A DNA stretch of 64,000 nt from Amycolatopsis roodepoortensis (GTDB lineage: Bacteria; Actinomycetota; Actinomycetes; Mycobacteriales; Pseudonocardiaceae). A program made the position numbers and the translations under genes. The notes under the pieces are model-generated. The model searched no databases and had not been told where the DNA came from. It was given only the letters and a program-made list of their open reading frames with translations. The stretch lies in NCBI RefSeq assembly GCF_014873915.1, contig NZ_JADBEJ010000004.1, positions 496,001 through 560,000 on the forward strand. Direction: 5' to 3'. Shown in pieces: positions 25,838 to 33,765 of the stretch; position 1 is the stretch's first letter, and the number at the start of each line of letters is the position of its first letter.

Positions 25838-26581
25838 TCAGTAAGGCAGCTTCCCCGCCGTCAGTTCCGCCAGCTTCGCGCGGAGATCGGCGCGGACCGA
25901 CTTCCACAGCCCGGTGCCCAGCGAGATCCGCGCCACCCCCAGCGCGGTGAGCGCGGAGAGATCGGGGCCTCCGGGCGTCGGGGCGGCGTTGACCGCTCCC
26001 GGCGCCGCCGCCTTCACGAACTCGCCGAGTACCTCCGGCGACTTCACCATGATCGGATAGACGCAGTCCGCCCCGGCCTCGAAGTACGCCTTGGCCCGCA
26101 AGATCGCGTCGTCCAGTACCGCTCGTTCGTCGGACGCGCCGAGGAAGACGTCGACACGGGCGTTGATCACCAGCGCGTCCCCGGCGGCCTCGCGCAACTC
26201 CGCGACCCGTTTCGCCTGCGCGTCGAGCGGGCGTACTCCACCTGAAGCGTGATCGGTGTCCTCGTAGTTGCAGCCGACGGCACCCGCTTCGGCCAGCCTC
26301 TCCGCGAGCTCTCCCGCTTCGAGCCCGTACCCGCCTTCGACGTCGACGGTCATCGGCACCGAGACCGCCCGCGCGATCCTCGCGGCCGCCGCGAACATCT
26401 CGTCGGCGGGCGCGTCCTCCCCGTCGTCGTACCCGAGGACCTTGGCCACGGCGAAGGAACTCGTCGCCACGACCGGGAACCCGGCGGCTTCCACGAGCCG
26501 CGCGCTGTCGGCGTCCCACGCGTTCGGCAGGAGCAGCGGGGTTCCCGCGACGTGCAGTTCCCGCAGCCGGGCCGCCGTCAT
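25838..26581 (-). CDS. Isocitrate lyase / PEP mutase family protein
   Basis: 247 residues; ATG 26581 overlaps the upstream stop by four bases. PF13714-type features: LLLPNAWDADSARLVEAAGF, DVEGGYG (metal/phosphate site), VGCNYEDTDH, INARVDVFLG and ARISLGTGLW. These beta-barrel enzymes act on C-C or C-P bonds of small 2-oxo acids such as methylisocitrate, oxaloacetate or phosphonopyruvate; the Cys of true lyases (KKCGH) is absent, so the reaction is undetermined. It is translationally coupled to an AhpD-like protein and under likely MocR control. Confidence 0.8.
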   Translation of the reverse strand: MTAARLRELHVAGTPLLLPNAWDADSARLVEAAGFPVVATSSFAVAKVLGYDDGEDAPADEMFAAAARIARAVSVPMTVDVEGGYGLEAGELAERLAEAGAVGCNYEDTDHASGGVRPLDAQAKRVAELREAAGDALVINARVDVFLGASDERAVLDDAILRAKAYFEAGADCVYPIMVKSPEVLGEFVKAAAPGAVNAAPTPGGPDLSALTALGVARISLGTGLWKSVRADLRAKLAELTAGKLPY

Positions 26582-27042
26582 TCGGCACGCTCGGGCAACG
26601 GCGCGTGGCTGGTCACGCACATCCGGTTCCAGCTGTTGATCGCGATGGCCTCCCAGACGATCGCGCGGTACTGCTCCTCGGTGAAGACGCGGGTGGCCTC
26701 TTCGTAGACGTCGTCCGGGACGTCGTGCAGGGTCGCCACGTTCGTGATCGCCTCGGTGAGCGCGAGGGCGGCGCGCTCCTGCTCGGTGAACAGTTCGGTC
26801 TCGCGCCAGCCCTGCAGCACGAACAGCCGCCGCGGCGACTCGCCCATCTGCAGCGCGTCGTGGGAGTGCATGTCGAGGCAGAACGCGCAGTGGTTGATCT
26901 GCGACGACCGCATCTTCACCAGTTCGAGGATCTTCTGATCGACCCCGGCGTTGGCGGCGGCCTTCTCGACTTCGGCCTGCAGTTTGGCCATGGCCTGGTA
27001 GATCTCGGGCACTCGCTTGCCCACGTGGATTCGCTCGGTCAT
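26578..27042 (-). CDS. Carboxymuconolactone decarboxylase / AhpD-like protein
   Basis: 154 residues from ATG 27042. The redox motif HCAFCLDMH (Cys52 and Cys55) sits in the usual position of AhpD-like alkylhydroperoxidases, followed by REAELF-type and ALALTEAIT helices. It may reduce peroxides using the CxxC pair. It is the first gene of a two-gene operon with the PEP-mutase-like gene and is divergent from a MocR regulator, with the operator at 27062-27085 next to its start. Such AhpD/MocR pairs are common in actinomycetes. Confidence 0.85.
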   Translation of the reverse strand: MTERIHVGKRVPEIYQAMAKLQAEVEKAAANAGVDQKILELVKMRSSQINHCAFCLDMHSHDALQMGESPRRLFVLQGWRETELFTEQERAALALTEAITNVATLHDVPDDVYEEATRVFTEEQYRAIVWEAIAINSWNRMCVTSHAPLPERAE

Positions 27043-27061
27043 GCCGTCGAATCTAGCGACG

Positions 27062-27085
27062 ACTGGCCCACGAGTATGGTCCAGT
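27062..27085. promoter_or_regulatory. Probable MocR operator in divergent promoter
   Basis: ACTGGCCCA (27062-27070) and TGGTCCAGT (27077-27085) form an inverted repeat with 8 of 9 matching pairs and a 6-base gap, inside the 46-base space between two divergent starts. A third exact TGGTCCAGT lies at 27101-27109, codons 5-7 of the MocR gene. Confidence 0.65.
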
Positions 27086-27088
27086 GTC

Positions 27089-28468
27089 ATGGCAGATTCG
27101 TGGTCCAGTTCGGGAATAGACGTCCACCTGGACTGGCGGCCCGAAAGCGGCCGGAGCGGGCTCGCGACGGCGATCCGCGCGGCCATCCGCGAGGGACGCT
27201 GGCAGGCGGGCGCCGCGGTGCCCTCGACCAGGGCACTGGCGCAGGACCTCGGCGTGGCCAGGGGAACGGTCACCCGGGTCTACGCCGACCTCGCCGCCGA
27301 GGGATACCTGCGGACCACGCAGGGCGCGCCGACCCGTGTCGCGACGGCGGGCGCGCTGCCCGCGTCGGCGCCGAGGCCCGTCCCGCGCGATCCGGCGCCT
27401 CGCTGGGACCTGCGCCCCGGCAGGCCGAACCTGTCCGCGTTCCCCCGCGCTGCCTGGCTCGCCGCGACCCGGCGGGCGCTGCACCAGGCGCCGATGTCGG
27501 CGTTCGACTACACGGCCGAGTCCGGCGCGGCGGAACTGAGGGAAACGCTCGCCGCGTATCTGGCCCGCAGCCGCGGCGTGATCGCCGACCCCGCCCGCAT
27601 CCTGGTGTGCTCCGGGTTCTCGCACGCGATCGCGGTACTGGCGCGGGTCCTGCACGCGCGCGGCGCGGACGAGATCGCGTTCGAGAACCCGTCGCTGCAC
27701 ATCTACCGGAACATCGCCGCCGCCAACGGTCCCCGCGTGGTCGGCGTCCCCGTCGACGATCACGGGGTCAGGGTGTCCTCTTTGGACAGTCCTGCGGTGG
27801 TGGTCACCCCCGCGCACCAATACCCACTGGGTGTCACGCTCGCTCCGCGGCGGCGGGCGGAACTCACCCGCTGGGCGGAAGAAACCGGTGCCGTCGTCAT
27901 CGAGGACGACTACGACGGCGAGTTCCGGTTCGACCATCAGCAGGTCGGCGCGTTGCAGGCGCTGGCACCCGAACGGGTCGTGTACGTGGGCACGACGAGC
28001 AAGACCCTTGCGCCGTCGCTGCGCCTGGGCTGGATGGTGCTGCCGCGCTTCCTGGTCGAACCGGTGCGCACGGCGCTGGCCGAGAGCGGGGCGCGGCCGG
28101 CGTTGCTGGACCAGCTGGCGTTGGCCGAGCTGATCGAATCCGGCGCCTACGACCGGCACATCCGCCGTTGCCGCGTCGAATACCGGTCCCGGCGCGACAA
28201 ACTGCTCGCGGCCCTGCCGGATTCCGTGCTGCCGCAAGGGATCTCCGCCGGGTTGCACCTGGTGCTCCAGTTCCCCGGCGAGCTTCCCCGGGAGATGGAG
28301 GTGCTGGCCGCCTGCCGCCGTCGCGCCATCGGGCTCGAAGGCCTCAGCGGCTACTGGATCGGCGAGCCGCAACGCGAAGGGCTCATCATCGGGTATGGCG
28401 CCGCCGCGAAGCACGCTTTCGGCGGCGCCACCCAAGCCTTGCGCGAGGCCATCTTCGAGGTCACCTAG
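27089..28468 (+). CDS. MocR-type (GntR/aminotransferase) regulator
   Basis: 459 residues from ATG 27089. Residues 20-85 are a GntR winged helix (AIRAAIREGRWQAGAAVPSTRALAQDLGVARGTVTRVYADLAAEGYL). The rest is a fold-type I aminotransferase domain with GFSHAIAVLARVL, DDYDGEFRF and the cofactor lysine at about 305 in GTTSKTLAPSLRLGW. MocR proteins use bound PLP as an effector sensor rather than as catalysts. Likely controls the divergent AhpD/PEP-mutase operon and itself. Its stop overlaps that of the cyclophilin gene on the other strand. Confidence 0.9.
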   Translation: MADSWSSSGIDVHLDWRPESGRSGLATAIRAAIREGRWQAGAAVPSTRALAQDLGVARGTVTRVYADLAAEGYLRTTQGAPTRVATAGALPASAPRPVPRDPAPRWDLRPGRPNLSAFPRAAWLAATRRALHQAPMSAFDYTAESGAAELRETLAAYLARSRGVIADPARILVCSGFSHAIAVLARVLHARGADEIAFENPSLHIYRNIAAANGPRVVGVPVDDHGVRVSSLDSPAVVVTPAHQYPLGVTLAPRRRAELTRWAEETGAVVIEDDYDGEFRFDHQQVGALQALAPERVVYVGTTSKTLAPSLRLGWMVLPRFLVEPVRTALAESGARPALLDQLALAELIESGAYDRHIRRCRVEYRSRRDKLLAALPDSVLPQGISAGLHLVLQFPGELPREMEVLAACRRRAIGLEGLSGYWIGEPQREGLIIGYGAAAKHAFGGATQALREAIFEVT

Positions 28469-29193
28469 CAGAACCAGGGGCGCGCCCGGAGGATGTCGGT
28501 CTTCAGGGCGGGGGCGCCGTCGACCGGGGCGGGGTTCTCCGGGGTCGGCTTGATGCCACCGGCGGCGACGTCGTCGAGGGTTTCGAGACCTTCGTGACCG
28601 ACGGTGCCGAAGATCGTGTAGTTCGGGCGCAGCGCGGAGTCGCCGTACACGACGAAGAACTGGCTCCCGTTCGTCGCCGGGCCCGCGTTGGCCATCGCGA
28701 GGACGCCACGCGCGTACACCTTGCGCTCGCCGGTCGGGTCGGTCGGCGCGGGCGGCAGGCCCACGGGCAGCTCGTCCTTGTACTTGTAGCCGGGGCCGCC
28801 CTCGCCGGTACCGCTCGGGTCACCGCACTGCAGCACCTTCAAGGTCGGGTACGCGGTCAGCCGGTGACACGTCGTGCGGTCGTAGAAGCGGTGCTTCGCC
28901 AGGTGCAGGAAGCTCTGCACCGTGCACGGCGCCTTCGCCCGATCGAGGGTCAGGTCGATCTTGCCCTGGTTGGTCTTCAGCTGCACCGGGACCTTGCCCC
29001 GGTCGGGCGTGTGCCGGGGGTCCGGCGGCAGCGGGACCGGCCGCGCGGCCGGCTCGTCCGGCGTCTCCGTGTACTGGCACGGTCCCTTCGTCACCTTCGG
29101 CGGCGCACCCTCCGCCGACGCCGTTCCGGTGCCGGCCGCGAGCATCAGCCCGGCTCCCAGCACTGCCACAAAGACCTTCGCGATCCTCTGCAC
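28465..29193 (-). CDS. Secreted cyclophilin-type peptidyl-prolyl isomerase
   Basis: 242 residues from GTG 29193 (GGGAGG ribosome site). A signal peptide with cleavage near TGTASA-EG precedes a Pro-rich linker and a cyclophilin domain: VQLKTNQGKIDLTLDRAKAP, FYDRTTCHRLTA, VLAMANAGPATNGSQFFVVYGDS and LNYTIFGTV-like strands. It should assist folding of exported proteins. Four Cys residues are present outside the signal peptide, which may form disulfides. Convergent with the MocR gene (stops overlap by three bases). Confidence 0.87.
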   Translation of the reverse strand: MQRIAKVFVAVLGAGLMLAAGTGTASAEGAPPKVTKGPCQYTETPDEPAARPVPLPPDPRHTPDRGKVPVQLKTNQGKIDLTLDRAKAPCTVQSFLHLAKHRFYDRTTCHRLTAYPTLKVLQCGDPSGTGEGGPGYKYKDELPVGLPPAPTDPTGERKVYARGVLAMANAGPATNGSQFFVVYGDSALRPNYTIFGTVGHEGLETLDDVAAGGIKPTPENPAPVDGAPALKTDILRARPWFC

Positions 29194-29291
29194 GGTTCCT
29201 GCCTCCCAGCCGTGGACGAAGAGCAGAGCATAGGGTGAATCCCCGGCGCTCACACAGGTCCGGAAGTAGGTCCGCGGTTAGGGTCGAAGCC

Positions 29292-29879
29292 GTGGAGATC
29301 GCCGAACGACACCAATGGCAGCTGAACGCCCTGACCTTCCTGTACGCGTACACGCAGTACGTCCTCGTGCACGAGCGGGTCATGGCCGGGCTGCCGCCGG
29401 AGAAACCGGCCGAACTCGACAAGCCGCGCATGCTCAGGCTCGCCAAGGTCGTCGACGACATGATCCTCGACTTCCGCAAGGAGGACGGGCTGAGCGATCT
29501 CGAACGGCGCCGCGTCATCCGCCTCGCCAGGGAGATCAAGTCGCACGTCCGGGAGAAGTGGCCGCCTCGCGACGCGTCGCTGACCGAGTGGATCGCCTCG
29601 GCCGCGGCGCACTTCTACTGCGAGGAGCACATCAACAACGGCTACGTCCGGATGGGCCGCGTGTTCGATCCCGACATGGCCGACAGGTTCCTGGAACGCG
29701 TGGAGTTCTGCCGGGGCCAGACCGTCACGATCACGAACTACGCCCACAAGGTGGCCGACGGCGAAGAGCTCACCTACGGCGAGACGAACCAGCTCGAGGT
29801 CTGGAAAGAGGACGCGATCGCCCATCTGGACAATCTCGACAGCGACTTCGGCGACATCAAGATGTACGTCGAATTCTGA
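29292..29879 (+). CDS. Conserved hypothetical helical protein
   Basis: 195 residues from GTG 29292. Highly charged and helix-rich (RMLRLAKVVDDMILDFRKEDGLSDLERRRVIRLAREIKSHV type composition), with a cluster HFYCEEHINNGYVRMGRVFD around residue 115 and FCRGQTVTITNYAHKVADGEELTYGE near residue 140. No transmembrane segment or signal peptide. I recognise no domain. It lies between convergent MeaB (3-base gap to that stop) and the divergent cyclophilin, so it seems a single-gene unit. Confidence 0.6.
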   Translation: MEIAERHQWQLNALTFLYAYTQYVLVHERVMAGLPPEKPAELDKPRMLRLAKVVDDMILDFRKEDGLSDLERRRVIRLAREIKSHVREKWPPRDASLTEWIASAAAHFYCEEHINNGYVRMGRVFDPDMADRFLERVEFCRGQTVTITNYAHKVADGEELTYGETNQLEVWKEDAIAHLDNLDSDFGDIKMYVEF

Positions 29880-29882
29880 TCC

Positions 29883-30851
29883 TCACGAGCCGCGAAGGTC
29901 CGCGATGAGTTCTTCGGCCGCCGCGAACGGGTCGAGTTTCCGCGCGACCACGCGTTCGGCCAATTCGGTGAGCCGGTCCCCGGAGCGCAGGTCGACGATT
30001 TCCGCGCGCAGCCGCTGCACGGCGATCGCCTCGACCTCGTCCCGGGCCCGCGCCGCACGACGTCGGGGCAGTTCGTCGCGCTGGACCAGCCAGTCGTGGT
30101 GTTCGTCCAACGCCCGGACGACGTCCTCGACGCCTTCGCCCCGCGAAGCGACCGTTCGCACGATCGGCTGCCGCCAGCTCGGACCGCGAATCTCCCGGCG
30201 TACCAAGGAGATCATCTGCTTGAGGTCGTGCACGGTCGCGTCCGCGCCCTCGCGGTCGGCCTTGTTGACCACGAACACGTCCGCGATCTCCAGCACGCCC
30301 GCCTTGGCCGCCTGGATCCCGTCGCCCATTCCCGGCGCGAGCAGGACCACCGTGGTGTCGGCCAGTTTCACGACGTCCACTTCGGACTGACCGACGCCGA
30401 CGGTCTCGATCAGCACGACGTCGAACCCGGCCGCGTCGAGCACCCGGACGGCCTGCGGCGTCGCCCACGACAGCCCGCCGAGATGGCCGCGTGTGGCCAT
30501 CGAACGGATGAAGACACCCGGATCGGTGGCGTGTTCGGTCATCCGGATCCGGTCGCCGAGCAGCGCGCCGCCGGAGAACGGCGACGACGGGTCGATCGCC
30601 AGCACCCCGACCCGCAGGCCCCGCGCCCGCAGGGCCGTGAGCAGCGCGGACGTCGATGTCGACTTACCGACACCCGGCGGACCGGTCAGGCCGACGACCC
30701 GCGCGTTGCCGGTGTGCGGCGTCAGCTTCGCCGCGACCTCGGGCAACCGTGGATGAGCGTCCTCGACCAGCGACAGCAACCGGGCGATCGCGCGGGGGAC
30801 GCCGTCCCGCGCGCGACCGACCAGTTCGTCGATGTCCAGCTGTACCGGCAA
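29883..30851 (-). CDS. meaB: MeaB-type GTPase, methylmalonyl-CoA mutase chaperone
   Basis: 322 residues, apparently from a TTG at 30851 five bases after the thiolase stop; no better start is in frame. P loop GLTGPPGVGKST (about residues 54-65), IDPSSPFSGGALLGDRIRM (switch region), IETVGVGQSE and VNKADREGAD (guanine specificity) identify the MeaB/ArgK G3E GTPases. It loads and protects the B12 cofactor of methylmalonyl-CoA mutase. The mutase genes are not in the window. Cotranscribed with the thiolase. Confidence 0.9.
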   Translation of the reverse strand: MPVQLDIDELVGRARDGVPRAIARLLSLVEDAHPRLPEVAAKLTPHTGNARVVGLTGPPGVGKSTSTSALLTALRARGLRVGVLAIDPSSPFSGGALLGDRIRMTEHATDPGVFIRSMATRGHLGGLSWATPQAVRVLDAAGFDVVLIETVGVGQSEVDVVKLADTTVVLLAPGMGDGIQAAKAGVLEIADVFVVNKADREGADATVHDLKQMISLVRREIRGPSWRQPIVRTVASRGEGVEDVVRALDEHHDWLVQRDELPRRRAARARDEVEAIAVQRLRAEIVDLRSGDRLTELAERVVARKLDPFAAAEELIADLRGS

Positions 30852-30856
30852 GGGCT

Positions 30857-32038
30857 TTACGGAACGCGGATGAGCAGCGCGTCGCCCTGGCCGCCACCAC
30901 CGCAGAGGGCGGCCGCGCCGAGGCCACCGCCGCGACGGCGGAGCTCGTGGACCAGGTGCACGGCGAGCCGCGCGCCGGACGCGCCGATCGGGTGACCGAG
31001 CGCGATGGCGCCACCGTCGACGTTCACCTTCTCCGGGTCGAGCCCGAGCTTGTCGGCCGAAACGAGGCCGACGGCGGCGAACGCCTCGTTGATCTCGACG
31101 AGGTCGAGCGCGTCCGCGGTCAGGTTCGCCTTGGCCAGCGCGGCCAGGATCGCGTTCGACGGCTGCTCGTGCAGGCTGGCGTCCGGACCGGCGACCACGC
31201 CGTGCGCGCCGATCTCGGCGAGCGGGGTCAGGCCCAGTTCCTCGGCCTTGGCCTTGCTCGCGACGATCACCGCGGCCGCGCCGTCGGAGATCTGCGAAGC
31301 CGAGCCGGCGGTGATGGTGCCGTCGGAGGCGAAGGCGGGGCGCAGCTTCGCGAGGCCTTCGGCGGTGGTGTCGGCGCGGACGCCTTCGTCCTGCGAGAAG
31401 ACGACCGGGTCACCCTTGCGCTGCGGGATCGACACCGGCGCGATCTCGGCGTCGAAGCGGCCCTCGGCGATCGCGGCGGCGGCACGCTGGTGCGACCGCG
31501 CGGAGAACTCGTCCTGCTGCTCACGGGTGATCCCGTAGCGGCTGTTGTACTTCTCCGTCGACGAACCCATGGCGACCTGGTCGAAAGCGCAGAACAGACC
31601 GTCGTAGGCCATGTGGTCGACGAGCGTGGTGTCGCCGTACTTGAAGCCCGCGCGGGACTTCGGCAGCAGATGCGGCGACTGGGTCATCGACTCCTGGCCG
31701 CCCGCCACGATCAGGTCGAACTCGCCCGCGCGGATGAGCTGGTCGGCCAGCGCGATGGCGTCGAGACCGGAGAGGCAGACCTTGTTGATGGTCAGCGCCG
31801 GGACGCTCATCGGGATACCGGCGGCGACCGCGGCCTGCCGGGCCGGGATCTGGCCCGCGCCGGCGGTGAGGACCTGTCCCATGATCGTGTACTGGACCGC
31901 GTCCGGCGAGACACCGGCCTGTTCCAGCGCCGCCTTGATGGCGAATCCGCCGAGTTGCGCGCCCGAGAAATCCTTCAGGGAACCGAGCAATCGCCCGATC
32001 GGTGTACGGGCGGCACCCAGGATCACGGAACCGGACAC
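30857..32038 (-). CDS. Acetyl-CoA acetyltransferase (thiolase)
   Basis: 393 residues from GTG 32038 with GGAGG five bases upstream; the length is the family norm. Active-site Cys88 in NKVCLSG, the [12 protein letters not shown] loop, the NEAFA motif and the C-terminal [10 protein letters not shown] and CGGGGQG are all present. It condenses two acetyl-CoA to acetoacetyl-CoA or cleaves the reverse. With crotonyl-CoA reductase, epimerase and MeaB nearby, it probably feeds the ethylmalonyl/butyryl-CoA route. Confidence 0.92.
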   Translation of the reverse strand: MSGSVILGAARTPIGRLLGSLKDFSGAQLGGFAIKAALEQAGVSPDAVQYTIMGQVLTAGAGQIPARQAAVAAGIPMSVPALTINKVCLSGLDAIALADQLIRAGEFDLIVAGGQESMTQSPHLLPKSRAGFKYGDTTLVDHMAYDGLFCAFDQVAMGSSTEKYNSRYGITREQQDEFSARSHQRAAAAIAEGRFDAEIAPVSIPQRKGDPVVFSQDEGVRADTTAEGLAKLRPAFASDGTITAGSASQISDGAAAVIVASKAKAEELGLTPLAEIGAHGVVAGPDASLHEQPSNAILAALAKANLTADALDLVEINEAFAAVGLVSADKLGLDPEKVNVDGGAIALGHPIGASGARLAVHLVHELRRRGGGLGAAALCGGGGQGDALLIRVP

Positions 32039-32169
32039 GGCGTCCTCCAAGCATCGGCGCAAGGGCAAAGGGGGTCTTCGCGACCATACCCGGGTCGCGG
32101 GTCTCTTGATGGAGCCAGTGTGAGGCGGCGCACGCCGGTCCGCCCGCCCGCGCACCTATCCTGCTCTGC

Positions 32170-32619
32170 ATGAACCAGGCGCTGAAACCGTTCGTGACCG
32201 CCATCGACCACGTCGGCATCGCGGTACCCGACCTCGACGCCGCGATCGCCTTCCACGCCGAGCATTTCGGCCTGGAGGTCGCGCACGAGGAGGTCAACGA
32301 GGAGCAGGGCGTCCGCGAGGCGATGCTGCGCGCGCCGGGCACCGCGGGGACCGAGACCGCGATCCAGCTCCTCGCGCCGCTGCGTGACGACTCCGCGATC
32401 GGCAAGTTCCTCGCGAAGAGCGGCCCCGGGCTGCAGCAGCTGGCGTACCGAGTGTCCGATGTGGACGCGGCCGCCGCGGCGCTGCGCGCGCAGGGACTGC
32501 GGCTGCTCTACGACGAGGCGAAGCGCGGTACGTCCAACAGCCGGGTGAACTTCGTGCACCCCAAGGACGCCGGCGGCGTGCTCGTCGAGCTGGTGGAGCC
32601 CGCGAAGGACGGTCACTGA
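32170..32619 (+). CDS. mce: Methylmalonyl-CoA epimerase
   Basis: 149 residues from ATG 32170. A glyoxalase/VOC fold with AIDHVGIAVPDLDAAIAF (first metal His), EEQGVREAML, LQQLAYRVSD and NFVHPKDAGGVLVELVEP (His and Glu ligands). It interconverts the 2R and 2S isomers of methylmalonyl-CoA, joining propionyl-CoA carboxylation to the B12-dependent mutase. Divergent from thiolase-meaB and convergent with the TetR gene, whose stop overlaps it by seven bases. Confidence 0.92.
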   Translation: MNQALKPFVTAIDHVGIAVPDLDAAIAFHAEHFGLEVAHEEVNEEQGVREAMLRAPGTAGTETAIQLLAPLRDDSAIGKFLAKSGPGLQQLAYRVSDVDAAAAALRAQGLRLLYDEAKRGTSNSRVNFVHPKDAGGVLVELVEPAKDGH

Positions 32620-33176
32620 CCCCGCGTCAACGCTGAAGCGATGAAGAGGACCTCGCGGTCGATCTCGGCGGGGTCCCCGTCCTCGCTGTGCCGTGCCGTC
32701 GCGTGACGATGGCTGACCGCCCGCGCCAGCAGTCCCGACGCCGAATCGACGTCGGCATTGGCGACCTTGCCGCCCGTCGCGGCGACGATCACGGCCTTCA
32801 CCTGCCGGACCAGTTGCTGGAAGCGTTCGGCCAGCGCGTCGCGGACCGCGCGGTGCGTGTCGGCCTCGCGCCACAAAAGGTGTGACAGCGCCAAGGACCG
32901 GTTGAAGCGCCTGTCGAGTTCGACGACGAGGCCGCGAAGACTGCCCGCGAGGTCGCCGGGGACGACCACGACGGCCGGTTCGATCCGGGCGTCGGGCAGT
33001 TCGGCGACCAGCGCGGCCAGCAGATCCGACTTACGCCGGAAGTAGTAGTGCACCAGGCCTTTCGGCACGCCCGCCCGCTCCGCGATCCGCGAAGTGGGCG
33101 TGGCGTCGAAACCGGATTCGGCGAAGAGCGCCTCCGCGGCCCGCAGGATGCGCTGTTTCGCCGAATCCTCTTTCAC
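32613..33176 (-). CDS. TetR-family regulator, possible acyl-CoA metabolism regulator
   Basis: 187 residues from GTG 33176 behind AGGAGGAA. The helix-turn-helix DATPTSRIAERAGVPKGLVHYYFRRKSDLL (about residues 24-53) is typical. It lies 16 bases downstream of the SPW-repeat gene on the same strand, so both share a promoter in the space that also serves ccrA. The palindrome at 33710-33723 is a candidate operator; ligand probably an acyl-CoA, by neighbourhood only. Confidence 0.85.
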   Translation of the reverse strand: MKEDSAKQRILRAAEALFAESGFDATPTSRIAERAGVPKGLVHYYFRRKSDLLAALVAELPDARIEPAVVVVPGDLAGSLRGLVVELDRRFNRSLALSHLLWREADTHRAVRDALAERFQQLVRQVKAVIVAATGGKVANADVDSASGLLARAVSHRHATARHSEDGDPAEIDREVLFIASALTRGQ

Positions 33177-33192
33177 GCCGTTTCCTCCTGGG

Positions 33193-33561
33193 TCAGTGCT
33201 GCCCCGCCGTCCGGTGCGTCGCCTGGGCGATCGGCATCGCCGCCGCCCCGGCCACCACGGTCAGGACGCCACCGATCCAAGCGGTCCAGGACGCGCCCAT
33301 GAAGTCGGCGTATCCCATCACCCATGGCGAAATGAACAGCAGCGCGCCCAGGACGATCTGGATGCCTTCGCCATAGACCATGCCAGGCATCGCGAGCGAC
33401 GCGAGGCCGTCGAGCGCGATCAGTGCGCCGAGGACGACGAGCGACCACACGGCCATGTTGTCCGTGGTCATCCAGAGGGGTGAAAGAGCGACCACGACAC
33501 CGATGACCACCTCCGCCCAGTCATGGGGACGGGTCCAAGGGCGCGTCGTGGGTTCGTTCAT
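33193..33561 (-). CDS. SPW-repeat membrane protein
   Basis: 122 residues from ATG 33561 behind GGAGGTGAGC. Four hydrophobic helices arranged as two copies of the SPW repeat: VALSPLWMTTDN near residue 25 and LLFISPWVMGYAD near residue 80. Function of the family is unknown; these proteins are common in actinobacterial membranes. It is the first gene of a pair with the TetR regulator and diverges from ccrA. Confidence 0.82.
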   Translation of the reverse strand: MNEPTTRPWTRPHDWAEVVIGVVVALSPLWMTTDNMAVWSLVVLGALIALDGLASLAMPGMVYGEGIQIVLGALLFISPWVMGYADFMGASWTAWIGGVLTVVAGAAAMPIAQATHRTAGQH

Positions 33562-33709
33562 GCGTGCTCACCTCCGAATATCGGCTGAACCTGCAGGTCG
33601 GAGAGATCTCCACCGCCCATGGTGCGCTTGGTTGGCCGGCCGGTCAAGACCGGTCGATAACGCTTCGGGATGTGTACGTGCTCCACGTCTCGTACAGTTG
33701 TGGACCTGG

Positions 33710-33723
33710 TTACCCATGAGTAA
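33710..33723. promoter_or_regulatory. Near-palindrome, candidate TetR operator upstream of ccrA
   Basis: TTACCCATGAGTAA, symmetric at 12 of 14 positions, lies 43-56 bases upstream of the ccrA start, in a shared divergent region with an AT content well above its surroundings. Size and pattern suit a TetR-family site. Confidence 0.45.
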
Positions 33724-33765
33724 TTTAGGGCGCCACACGCCGTCCCCCCATTCGCGGAGGTTCCG

